Source of the DNA: Cololabis saira
Lineage: Eukaryota; Chordata; Actinopteri; Beloniformes; Belonidae
Reading direction: 5' to 3'
DNA length: 64,000 nucleotides
Assembly: GCF_033807715.1 (NCBI RefSeq)
Contig: NC_084609.1
Location: forward strand, 35,894,613 to 35,958,612
Part shown: positions 12,153-23,056 of the stretch, piece by piece
How positions within the stretch are numbered: the stretch's first letter is position 1
Layout of the letters: each line of letters opens with the position of its first letter
Notes under the pieces: model-generated
Seen by the model: only the letters and a program-made list of their open reading frames with translations
Databases searched by the model: none
What the model was told of the DNA's origin: nothing
Translations under genes and position numbers: made by a program

Positions 12153-12259
12153 TTTTATTCAAGAGTTTTCCGACTTATTAACATCAATATATTCCAAATA
12201 CAATACCATTTTAATAACTGGGGTTTTTAGCCTGCAAAATTATTATGCAAATTAGTTTT

Positions 12260-12600
12260 TACATCTTCTGAATGGATTTTAAACGATGCGTCACACAGCC
12301 GACCCACAACAGCGGACACACCCTGGATCTGGTCCTGGATCTGGTCCTGGATCTGGTCCTGGTCTTCGCCCGTCTACCGGTCTGTTGTCAGACACTATGG
12401 TCTGTTTTACTATCACCGGTTTTATCCAACAGTGAGGACGATGAGGAGGCAGATTTAACTCCTGAAGTGGCAACACGTCGCACCCCAGCGCAGTTTTTAC
12501 TGTGATTATTTTAACAGCAAACTAAAGTCAACCATCAACGCTGCAGCACTTAAACAGTAAAAGTTCAAACCATACCACTGAGGAGAAATGAGAGGATCAA
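12260..12600 (+). pseudogene. LINE endonuclease-region fragment
   Basis: The + strand encodes TQPTHNSGHTLDLVL, the conserved end of the apurinic-type endonuclase domain of L2/Rex-like LINEs, and further on a FNSKLKSTINAA phrase that also fits these elements. The DLVL codons are tandemly repeated (12 bp, CTGGATCTGGTC, at about 12322-12361). Frames are broken. Confidence 0.65.
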
Positions 12601-12781
12601 ACTAATGAAAAAGAAAAGCAGAAAGAGAATGGAGGAAAACAAAACGAACCAACTAAACATTTACAACAACACAGTAAAACAGGCCAGAAGCCTCAATTTT
12701 TCATACCTCATCACACAAAACTTTTTAAAACAGTCGATCTTTAAATAAACACAGATTTTTTATTTTTTTTATTATTTAACA

Positions 12782-13135
12782 CCTTGCAAGCTTTACCAAA
12801 TGAAGATCCTGGTTAGCTCTTTATGTACATTTTGCTCTCAGAATAAAGCAGGAACCTTCATGCAGATGGTCTGGGAACCTCATACCAACCTGTTGCAAAC
12901 TTCTGGCAATAGTTGCAACTGCATTATCCTCCATAACAGTACAGAATATTCCAGTAAACCCCCAAACACTAATTTTAAATAATTTATCCACAATTAATGC
13001 TTCACTATGTCAAAAACGAATTTTGCTTGCTGGCCTAACAGCAGCAAAAAGGATAATTGCAGTAAGATGGAAACCACCACACAGGCAACATCTCCCTTTG
13101 ATATTTGACTTTTCTTGATATTATTTATCTGGAAA
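12782..13135 (+). pseudogene. L1/Tx1 ORF2 C-terminal scrap (+ strand)
   Basis: Translation gives CTFCSQNKAGTFMQMVWEPH and later LLAGLTAAKRIIAVRWKPPH, both typical of the cysteine-containing C-terminal part of fish L1/Tx1 ORF2. The frame is interrupted by stops. Confidence 0.6.
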
Positions 13136-13262
13136 TATCTACACCCCCAATCCATAATGCAAAACAACTAAATATTTTATTTTGGTATATTGCAGCAGAT
13201 CAAATTAAAGCCAAACTTGAAAGATGTATTTAAAATTGATATAGACTACCTTGTTGCAGCTA

Positions 13263-13735
13263 TCCTTGTCCAGTTTTTGATTATTATTTTTTTACACTAT
13301 ATTTATTGAAATGTTTTCAATTATTACAACAATACAGTTATCTATAAAATGTACAATAAAATAAAAAAAAAAACAATGAAAAAAACACACAAGCATAGCA
13401 GACATAAAGATACAGAGACAAAAACAACAACATAAAAAAACATTACACACAAAACTCAAAACAAAAGAAAAACAAAAACAGAATCCTCCCTACATTATCA
13501 TTCAACAGAATCATCCAGTACAGGTCCCAATGGATTACTCCTCATAAAGCGCATGAACTGTCCCCAGATTTCCCAAAAGTCAACAGATTTCCCTTTCATG
13601 GCATATGTCAATTTCTCTAATGCAAGACAATTTGAGAGTTCTTTGTACCATTGCTTGATGTCTGGTTTGTCTGGGTTCTTCCAAAACAATGCTATCGTAT
13701 GTTTCGCCTGGAGAAGAGAGTAAGTTATAGTACTG
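13263..13735 (-). pseudogene. L1/Tx1 ORF2 extreme C-terminus and 3' end (- strand)
   Basis: The minus-strand frame 13689-13498 gives FWKNPDKPDIKQWYKELSN and LEKLTYAMKGKSVDFWEIWG, matching the end of L1/Tx1 ORF2, then an A-rich 3' part towards 13263. It lies in opposite orientation to the scrap at 12782-13135. Confidence 0.6.
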
Positions 13736-13870
13736 ATGACGTAGAACCAGTTTACGTTCTTTTACACTGTATTTTAAAGATTAAGTCATGGATGGCAGAT
13801 AACTTCTTACAGCTTAATGTGGAAAAAATGAAGTTGTAATTATTGGTCCTGAAAACAAGAGAGAGATAAT
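13730..13870 (+). pseudogene. L2-like LINE RT scrap
   Basis: Translation of about 13737-13860 includes LKIKSWMADNFLQLNVEKM, matching the IKxWMxxNFLQLNxxKT block of L2-type reverse transcriptases. Followed by unrelated AT-rich sequence with a (TGAT)n run at 13974-14003. Confidence 0.6.
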
Positions 13871-14194
13871 TTGACATAAAACTGCTAACTCCTAAGTGAG
13901 AAATCTGGGCCGGTACCCCGTGGTTAGTTACCCCCCTATTCTGCTAATCTCTGGCATCCTGATTTCTTAACTTGATTGATTGAGTGATTGATTGATTGAT
14001 CAATCACTAAAATTGATTGTGGTTGTTCTTCACCTGGAGGTGAAGGATAGAGTCTGATGGGACGTTCAAGTGTTGTGATTGGATATCTTTCAATATGTAG
14101 TGAAGATGAACAAATGATTCAGAAAAATAATGATAGTGATTCAATAAAATGAAGAAAAAAGGGGAAAACATTGATTTGATGACAAAAAGAAGAT
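13871..14194. other. Non-coding stretch, nothing recognised apart from (TGAT)n
   Basis: No element ends or coding signal beyond the short TGAT repeat near 13974-14003. Confidence 0.5.
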
Positions 14195-16545
14195 GGATGA
14201 ATGGACGGACGGACGGATGGATGGATGGATGGATGGATGGATGGACGGACGTATGGCCAGCCACCGAAACCGGAGAGAATGAGGGACGGCACCAGCAGGG
14301 GAAAAATTTATGGGGAACTTTTCCCCTCTTTCCTTCCCTCCTTCCTTCTGTCTTTCCTTCTTGGTGCTTGTATTTATCTGTTTTTCAAGTTTTTTCATTT
14401 CTATCATGGCCTCTGATTTTTCTGACAGAGACTGGAGCCTGATGTCTATGCAGACACCCCCGAGGAGGAGGATGATGAGGACGGAGGATGATGGAGGATA
14501 GATGGACGCATTGACGGATGGATGGATGATTGGATGGATGGATGGATAATTGGATGGATGGATGATTGGATGGATGGATGGATAATTGGATGGATGGATG
14601 ATTGGTGGATGGATGGATGGACTGATGGATGGATGGATGGATGGATAAATGAATGGATGGATGGATGGCGGACAGACATATGGACGCATTGACGGATGGA
14701 TGATTGGATGGATGGATGGATGATTGGTGGATGGATGGATGGATGGAAGGATGGATAATTGGATGGATCGATGGACGGATGGATGGATGGATGGATGATT
14801 GGTGGATGGATGGATGGACTGATGGATGGATGGATGGATGATGGATGGATGGATGGATGAATGGATGGATGATTGGTGGATGGATGGATGGACTGATGGA
14901 TGGATGGATGGATGGATGATTGGTGGATGGATGGATGGACTGATGGATGGATGGATGGATGGATGATTGGATGGATGGATGAATGGATGATTGGTGGATG
15001 GATGGATGGACTGATGGATGGATGGATGGATGGATGATTGGATGGATGGATGAATGGATGATTGGATGGATGGACGATTGGTGGATGGATGATGGATGGA
15101 TGATTGGATGGATGGATGGATGATTGGATGGATGGATGGATGGATGATTGGTGGATGGATGGATGGACTGATGGATGGATGGATGGATGATGGATGGATG
15201 GATGGATGGATGGATGGATGATTGGTGGATGGATGGATGGACTGATGGATGGATGGATGGATGGATGATTGGATGGATGGATGAATGGATGATTGGATGG
15301 ATGGACGATTGGTGGATGGATGATGGATGGATGATTGGATGGATGGATGGATGATTGGATGGATGGATGGATTGATGAATGGATGGATGGATGGATGGAC
15401 GATGGATGGATGGATGGATGGACAAAAAGATGGACGAATGGATGGATGGATGGAAGGACGGATGGCTGGACACATTGAGGGATGGATGGATGATTGGATG
15501 GATGGATGGATTGATGAATGGATGGATGGATTGATGAATGGATGGATGGATGGATGGAAGGACGGATGGCTGGACACATTGAGGGATGGATGGATGGATG
15601 GATGGATGGAAGGACGGATGGATGGATGGAAGGATGGATGGATGGATGGAAGGACGGATGGATGGATGGATGGATGGTTGGATGAGAGATGGATGGATGG
15701 ATGGACACATTGACGGATGGATGGATGATTCGATGATTGGATGGATGGATAATTGGATGGATGGGTGGATGGATGGACAAAAAGATGGACGAATGCATGG
15801 ATGGATTGAAGGACGGATGGATGGACACATTGAGGGATGGATGGATGATTGGATGGATGGAAGGATGGATGGATGGAAGGACGGATGGGTGGATGGATGG
15901 ATGGTTGGATGAGAGATGGGTGGATGGATGGATGGATGGTTGGATGAGAGATGGATGGATGGTTGGATGAGAGATGGGTGGATGGATGGATGGATGGTTG
16001 GATGAGAGATGGATGGATGGTTGGATGAGAGATGGATGGATGGATGGTTGGATGAGAGATGGATGGATGGATGGTTGGATGAGAGATGGATGGATGGTTG
16101 GATGAGAGATGGATGGATGGATGGACACATTGACGGATGGATGGATGATTCGATGATTGGATGAATGGATGATTGGATGGATGGATGGGTGGATGGTTGG
16201 ATGAGAGATGGATGGATGATTGGTGGATGGATGGTTGGATGAGAGATGGATGGATGATTGGTGGATGGATGGTTGGATGAGAGATGGATGGATGATTGGT
16301 GGATGGATGGTTGGATGAGAGATGGATGGATGATTGGTGGATGGATGGATGGATGATTGGATGAATGGATGATTGGATGGATGGATGGGTGGATGGTTGG
16401 ATGAGAGATGGATGGATGATTGGTGGATGGATGGTTGGATGAGAGATGGATGGATGATTGGTGGATGGATGGATGGATGGATGGTTGGATGAGAGATGGA
16501 TGGATGATTGGTGGATGGATGGATGGATGGATGGATGGATGGCCA
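14195..16545. repeat. (GGAT)n-based satellite, about 2.3 kb in two blocks
   Basis: 14195-14250 and 14498-16545 consist of GGAT/GGAC tetranucleotides broken by variant phrases such as GGTTGGATGAGAGA and GATTGGTGGATGG, which recur in clusters (15900-16500). Stop-free frames of up to about 800 residues run through it (HPSI repeats on the minus strand) because the repeat rarely forms stops; they are not genes. Confidence 0.95.
14251..14500 (+). repeat. Left copy of a ~260 bp block flanking the satellite
   Basis: Starts GGCCAGCCACCGAAACCGG and contains CATGGCCTCTGATTTTTCTG, CAGACACCCCCGA and GAGGAGGATGATGAGG. The same features in the same order occur at 16541-16810, just upstream of ptpro exon 1. 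Confidence 0.85.
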
Positions 16546-16810
16546 CCACAGCCGGAGAGGATGAGGGAGAGCAGAGAAAAAAAATGCAACGTGTGATTTA
16601 TGTGGAACTTTTCCTCTCTTTCCCTCCTTCCTTCCATCTTTCCTTCTCGGTTATTTTCTTCTTCTCATTTATCAGTTTTTCTGAAGATTTAAGTTTTTTT
16701 CATTTCTATCATGGCCTCTGATTTTTCTGACCGAGACTGAAGCCTGATGCAGACACCCCCGAAGAGGAGGATGATGAGGAAGGAGGATGATGGAGGATGA
16801 GGAGGGAGGA
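16541..16810 (+). repeat. Right copy of the ~260 bp block, upstream of ptpro
   Basis: Parallel to 14251-14500: GGCCACCACAGCCGGAG at the start, the shared CATGGCCTCTGATTTTTCTG, and a GAGGAGGATGATGAGG end. It leads straight into the GC-rich 5' zone of ptpro. Confidence 0.85.
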
Positions 16811-17300
16811 TGAAGAGGATGAGGGAGGATGAGGAGGAGGAGGGAGGATGAAGAGCAGGAGGAGGACCGTAGGGCGGGGCCACGCAGCAGCAGCAGCAGC
16901 AGCTCCAGCTCCATCACCACCAGACACCGACACCGACCCTCTGCTCGCCTCCAGGCCGAGGATGGACGCCGGTTCCCGGGGAGACCGCTGAGGGGGAGAC
17001 GGGGCCGCTCTGGTTCAGAGGATGGAGGAGGCGTCGCGGACGCGGAGCGGGACTCCGGCTCCGGCCGAACCCACGGAACCCATGCAGCACCGAACTCGCC
17101 ATTGTTCACAGCAGCAGCAGCAGAAACAGACACAGACGAGGCCGCGGCGGCGGGGATGCGCGCCCCCGCGGCTGCTGCTGCTGCTCGCGCTTCACCTGCT
17201 CTGCTGCGTCCAGGTAAGAGCGTGCACGCGGCTCGGCCCCGCTGGGACTGGGACGGTGGGAGAAGGTGATGCGCGTGTCCGCGTGGCGGCGGGCGGGGAC
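16811..17300 (+). promoter_or_regulatory. ptpro: CpG-rich promoter/5'UTR zone of ptpro
   Basis: GC and CpG rise sharply here compared with both sides. The zone has a CAG run (16885-16906), short GGGGC boxes and no TATA box that I trust. It spans exon 1 and the first part of intron 1. The transcription start cannot be fixed from sequence. Confidence 0.55.
17022..17213 (+). CDS. ptpro: ptpro exon 1: signal peptide
   Basis: 64 codons ending in phase 0 at GTAAGAG. The hydrophobic core is [14 protein letters not shown], preceded by an arginine-rich stretch and a Q5 run encoded by CAG repeats. The ATG at 17022 has an A at -3 and G at +4, a strong initiation context. The in-frame ATG at 17082 has C at -3 but would give a shorter and more normal n-region. 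Either could be used; the exon end is the same. Intron 1 is 25.5 kb and repeat-filled. Confidence 0.85.
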
Positions 17301-20300
17301 GCGCTCGTTGTGTCCCTGCAGAAAGAGAAAGTGGGTCAGTCAGTCCAGGGGTGCAGATCTATGTCAGGATTGGGGGGGGACCAACGTGGTTTTAATTTTT
17401 TAATTTTTTGCTAATATGCAACTCATACCATGCCATAAATTGGAAAAGGCTCGCCAAAAAATACTGCACAGGGAATCATTTATTGTGCTTACCTTTCTTG
17501 TTTATTTGTTCTAAACAGCCAACAGTGTGTGCATGGGTGCAGATCCGGGGGGGACGGGGGGAACATCAGTGGCGTCAATTCAGTGGAAGCTAAGGTATGG
17601 CAAGGTTACGAGTCACATTAACTAGAGTATCAATCAACACGTCCAGCAAATACTCATCACAGAAGTCTGATATGTAGCTTATGTGTGGTCAAGAAAATTG
17701 GAATTTTTTCAAATGCAGTCTCGCTCACTGCAAAAACTCAAAATCTTACCAGGAATATTTGTCTTATTTCTAGTTAAAATGTCTCATTTTTAGTCAAAAA
17801 ATCTCATTACACTTAAAACAAGATTCATCACCAGAAAAATAACTTGTTATTTGATCATTTTCACCTGATAAAAGTAAATTTTCACTTGAAATAAGTAGAA
17901 AAATCTGCCAGTGGGACAAGATTTATCTTCTCATTACAAGCAAAACAATCTTGTTCCACTGGCAGATTTTTCCACTTATTTTAAGTGAAAATCTACTTGA
18001 AACAGGTGAAAATGGTTGTTTTTTGAGTCTTGTCTTAAATGTAATGAGATTTTTTTTACTAAAAATTAGACATTTTAACTAGAAACCTAAGACAAATATT
18101 CTTGTTAAGATTTTGAGTTTTTGCAGTGTATAATAACTAGTGAAATCGATCATGTTGTCTTGATTTGCATTTGTAGTTATTGTATATGTATTAAATAATA
18201 GAATAATCGATACAAATGGACACAGAGTAATTCCATAAATGTATTAAAAAAACAAACATTTACATTTCCCCCTGAAGCCAAAGTGTGGCGGCTGCCGGAC
18301 CTTCATACCCAATTGACGGCCCTGGGGAACATGTCCCCCCCCAATTTCTGAAAAACATGAATTGTCCCCCCCAATAAAAATACCCTAAATTATTCAAAAT
18401 TGAACAAATGTATTTTCAGACTTAAAGGTTGAATATGTAGAATATTTATTAAAAATATATTTCTAAAAAAATAATACATCCACGGTGTGTTTTAAGGGTT
18501 TACAGAATGAAAGTATTGCTACTCCATAAATTATTATTTTTTTAGTCTGAATTAATATTTTTAAAATTTTATACAGACAAGAAGAGTTAGCCTATTAAGA
18601 TACAGGATTTCTTCTTCCAGGGAGTCCTGGAAAATGACAGATGAAAACGAACATAGACATTTATGTAAATAAATTTGATGTTGGGTCAACTTGTGCTGTG
18701 TTTATTGTGCTCTTAGCGATGGGTTAGAACTGTTTACCACCATAACTGTGTTAAAACATGATCAGTTAGTTTAAACAACTTGTTTAGGGCTCCATAGTTC
18801 ATCCATATATCAATTGATCGTGCATAAAGTAGTCCCATAGGATAAAAGGAAGATGGTGAGAAGAATTTGAGATGAGTAGACACTACATGCCCAAAACCCT
18901 TAAAATTATGATTTACGAATATAACAGTTAAGTAAACAGTGACACACACTCAGGGGTGCAGATCTATGTCAGGATTGGGGGGGACACCAACGTGATTTTA
19001 ATTTTTTGCCAATATGCAACTCATACCATGCCATAAATTGGTAAAGGCTCGCCAAAAAATACTGCACAGGGAATCATTTATTGTGCTTACCTTTCTTGTT
19101 TATTTGTCCTAAACAGCCAACAGTGTGTGTCACTGCTTACTTCACTGTTATGTTCGTAAATCATAATTCTAAGGGTTTTGGGCATGTACAGGACTGTCTC
19201 AGAAAATTAGAATATTGTGATAAAGTCCTTTATTTTCTGTAATGCAAAAATGCAAAAAATCTTCTGGATTCATTACAAATCAACTGAAATATTGCAAGCC
19301 TTTTATTATTTTAATATTGCTGATCATGGCTTACAGCTTAAGAAAACTCAAATATCCTATCTCAAAAAATTAGAATATTTTGGGAATCTTAATCTTAAAC
19401 TGTAAACCATAATCAGCAATATTAAAATAATAAAAAAGGCTTGCAATATTTCAGTTGATTTGTAATGAATCCAGAATGTATGACATTTTTGTTTTTTTAA
19501 TTGCATTACAGAAAATAAAGAACTTTATCACAATATTCAAATTTTCTGAGACAGTCCTGTAGTGTCTACTCATCTCAAATTCTTCTCACCATCTTCCTTT
19601 TATCCTATGGGACTACTTTATTCACGATCAATTGATATATGGATGAAATATGGAGCCCTAAACAAGTTGTTTAAACTAACTGATCATGTTTTAACACAGT
19701 TATGGTGGTAAACAGTTCTAACCCATTGCTAAGAGCACAATAAACACAGCACAAGTTGACCCAACATCAAATTTACATAATTTATTATTTACATAAATGT
19801 CCATGTTCGTTTTCATCTGTCATTTTCCAGGACTCCCTGGAAGAAGACATCCTGTATCTTAATAGGCTAACTCTTCTTGTCAGTATGAAATTTTAAAAAT
19901 ATTAATTCAGACTAAAAAAATAATAATGTATGGAGTAGCAATACTTTCATTCTGTACACCTCAAAACGTACCGTGGATGTATTATTTTTTTAGAAATATA
20001 TTTTTAATAAATATTCTACATATTCAACCTTTTAAGTCTGAAAATACATTCGTTCCATTTTGAATAATTTAGGGTATTTTTACTGGGGACAATTCATGTT
20101 TTTCAGAAATTGGTGGGGACATGTCTCCCCACTCCCCCCCGGGATCTGCACCCATGGGTCAGTCAGTCGGCTGCAGCATCGCGCCCCTGCCGGGAGGCTG
20201 CGGGAGGCCGGACCCGGGAACGTTTCTGTCACCATGTTGGATAAAAGTGGTTCAGGAGAGACTTTTGGAGGGGAAAACCAAACCCAAACGGAGCAGCTTC

Positions 20301-22972
20301 CGGTCCCTGTTACCATGGTAACAGGGCCGGCCAAGGGGCGGGGCCACGGGGGCCACGTGGGCGGGGCCTCGTTCAAACCCCATAAAATGAGTCCGATACC
20401 AGATACTTGTCTTGGTTTCATCTCTACTAGTCCTGGTTTCAGATCTACTAGTCCTGGTTTCAGCTCTACTAGTCCTGGTTTCAGATGTCGTTTCAGCATC
20501 AACTCTTGAAATGAGAATGTTTGGACAGATTTGATCAGAATAAATGTAAAGGATGTTGATGTTAAACTAACAGTGCTAACAGTCACTACGTTTACATGCA
20601 GTCAAAATTCGAGTTATTGCTAATAATCCGGTTACTGAAACATTCGGAATAATGTGTTTCCATGCGTGAGTAAACAGGGTTATCCCTGTATACATGGTAA
20701 TTAATCATTTGGGAAATCTCCATCAAACCAGCGACGCACGGAGAACATCATGACGCAATTCCCGTCATTTCCGCTTCTTCTTCCTTTATCCAAATCCACA
20801 ACTACAACAATAACAGCAGCACGGCGGATAATGTTTTCTTTCTCGGCCCTGTAGTTCGCCTTTTCAGCGTCTTCCAGCGGTGCTTGATCTGGCCTGGCGT
20901 TCGTACAAATCCTGCTTCGCGCAACTTTTCGCTCACTTTTTTGTAAATCTCGCTATCCCGGTACTTTCTACCGTCTACAAATGCCAATATGTTCATATTG
21001 TAGCGACCCTGATATGGGAGAGTTATGAAGTGGGGGAGATCAGCCTGAATTCTCTCGTCTCTCTGCCTGTCACAGGACTGCATGTGATGTCATGAAGGGT
21101 GCCGGTGGTGGGCAGATTGAGCCCCTAGTTCCTTCTTCAGGGGTCTTAATTGAAGTTGTTGTGGTATTAACCTGGGAAGTGCGAGTTCTGGTCTGCTTGT
21201 GCTCTTTGTTTTTGGCTGTAATCCTGTTCAATAACTTCCTGGCAATAAACTGGCAAGTGGAAGCGACGAGCCGTCTCCGCCTGGCCTGTGAATCGTTACA
21301 ATATCTTTCATTACATTTATGAAGTGATTAGTCTCCTCCTCACTCCAAAAGTGTGGCGTGGTCTTGCGTTTCGCCGTGTCTATAAGAACTTCCTGGACTC
21401 AAAAGACCAAGATTCCCTGTGAAAAGAGCATGCGCAGAAACAAATTTATGTTCCTTTTGATGGGGATATCCCGTTAGGCGTTTACATGACCAAATATTCG
21501 GGTTATAAGAGGAGTAACCCAGGGGTCATATTCCGGTTTTAAAAACCGGAATGTGAGCAAATTCCGGTTATTCAAAGGGGTTATTGGTGTTTACATGGCC
21601 GTACAAAACCGGGTTATTGCTAATATTCCGGTTTTAAAAGGGTTATTGATGCATGGAAATGCAGTGTGTGATTGACGCAGGGTGGCGTGTCTCCAGACCT
21701 GTTTGTTGTCCTCATTTCCAACATGGCGGCGTGCAGCAAGACGACGGAGAGTCTTCTACGTCGGGGTCCCGTCGTAGTGACAGCCGGTTACTGGTGTTGT
21801 CTTGATGACCCACGAGAGTGTAGTTGGGGGTTATAGACTCCAGATGGAGGCACGGTTGGTGGGAGGCTCCTTAACGTCAAACATATGTAGTTTAATTTGT
21901 ATTTCATGTGAATAAAAACTTCTGGTGAACAAGTTAATGACAGGATGAAGAAATGCAGCTGAACAGCTAAGACTCAGGTGAAGGAGGTTTCCATGATGAC
22001 GAGGTCTGAGTGGCGGTTGGAGGTTTCCATGGTGACGAGGTCTGAGTGGCGGTTGGAGGTTTCCATGGTGACGAGGTCCGAGTGGCGGTTGGAGGTTTCC
22101 ATGGTGACGAGGTCCGAGTGGAGGTTGGAGGTTTCCATGGTGACGAGGTCTGAGTGACGGTTGGAGGTTTCCATGGTGACGAGGTCCGAGTGGCGGTTGG
22201 AGGTTTCCATGGTGACGAGGTCCGAGTGGAGGTTGGAGGTTTCCATGGTGACGAGGTCTGAGTGACGGTTGGAGGTTTCCATGGTGACGAGGTCCGAGTG
22301 GCGGTTGGAGGTTTCCATGGTGACGAGGTCCGAGTGGAGGTTGGAGGTTTCCATGGTGACGAGGTCTGAGTGACGGTTGGAGGTTTCCATGGTGACGAGG
22401 TCCGAGTGGCGGTTGGAGGTTTCCATGGTGACGAGGTCCGAGTGGAGGTTGGAGGTTTCCATGGTGACGAGGTCTGAGTGACGGTTGGAGGTTTCCATGG
22501 TGACGAGGTCCGAGTGGCGGTTGGAGGTTTCCATGGTGACGAGGTCCGAGTGGAGGTTGGAGGTTTCCATGGTGACGAGGTCTGAGTGACGGTTGGAGGT
22601 TTCCATGGTGACGAGGTCCGAGTGGCGGTTGGAGGTTTCCATGGTGACGAGGTCCGAGTGGAGGTTGGAGGTTTCCATGGTGACGAGGTCTGAGTGACGG
22701 TTGGAGGTTTCCATGGTGACGAGGTCCGAGTGGCGGTTGGAGGTTTCCATGGTGACGAGGTCTGAGTGGCGGTTGGAGGTTTCCATGGTGAGCTAAAGGC
22801 TAACAGTTTATCAACTAAAACTTTCCTGTAGTTGCTATTCAGAGAAATAGAAGTCCAAAGAAATTTCTTTGAGCACAACCAGAACATTCCTGCACAGATA
22901 AATGTCTTAAATTTGTACGGCATTTTCCAGCTGTAGTCCTGCAGCCCCCAAGCGCTTTACACTGCAGACATC

Positions 22973-23056
<84 letters not shown>

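Larger units (their letters stand above)
17346..20154. mobile_element. Large foldback (palindromic) DNA element in intron 1
   Basis: Outer ends are CAGGGGTGCAGATC and GATCTGCACCCAT. Two long arms are reverse complements: about 18333-18951 pairs with 19120-19186 plus 19562-20146. 17346-17533 duplicates the loop at 18952-19119. The whole is flanked by a 14-bp direct repeat TGGGTCAGTCAGTC (17332-17345, 20155-20168). Inside are a hAT element (17567-18324) and a TA MITE (19189-19559). No transposase ORF is visible. It starts 132 bp after the exon 1 donor. Confidence 0.8.

Noticed and set aside
12782..13735. L1 insertion with a 5' inversion (twin priming)
   Set aside because: The + strand scrap lies beyond the 3' end of the minus-strand scrap, the wrong side for twin priming; two separate fragments are more likely.
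14141..16637. Very long minus-strand frames (up to 802 residues) rich in HPSIHPS
   Set aside because: They are translations of the GGAT satellite; the repeat seldom forms stops, and no domain or splice context supports a gene.
17155..17269. ATG at 17155 as the ptpro start
   Set aside because: It is out of frame with exon 2; the frame from 17022/17082 splices correctly into [10 protein letters not shown].
21967..22923. 318-residue frame of [11 protein letters not shown] repeats, and the possibility of a CRISPR-like array
   Set aside because: The 36-bp units are contiguous tandem repeats with no unique spacers, and the context is a vertebrate intron.
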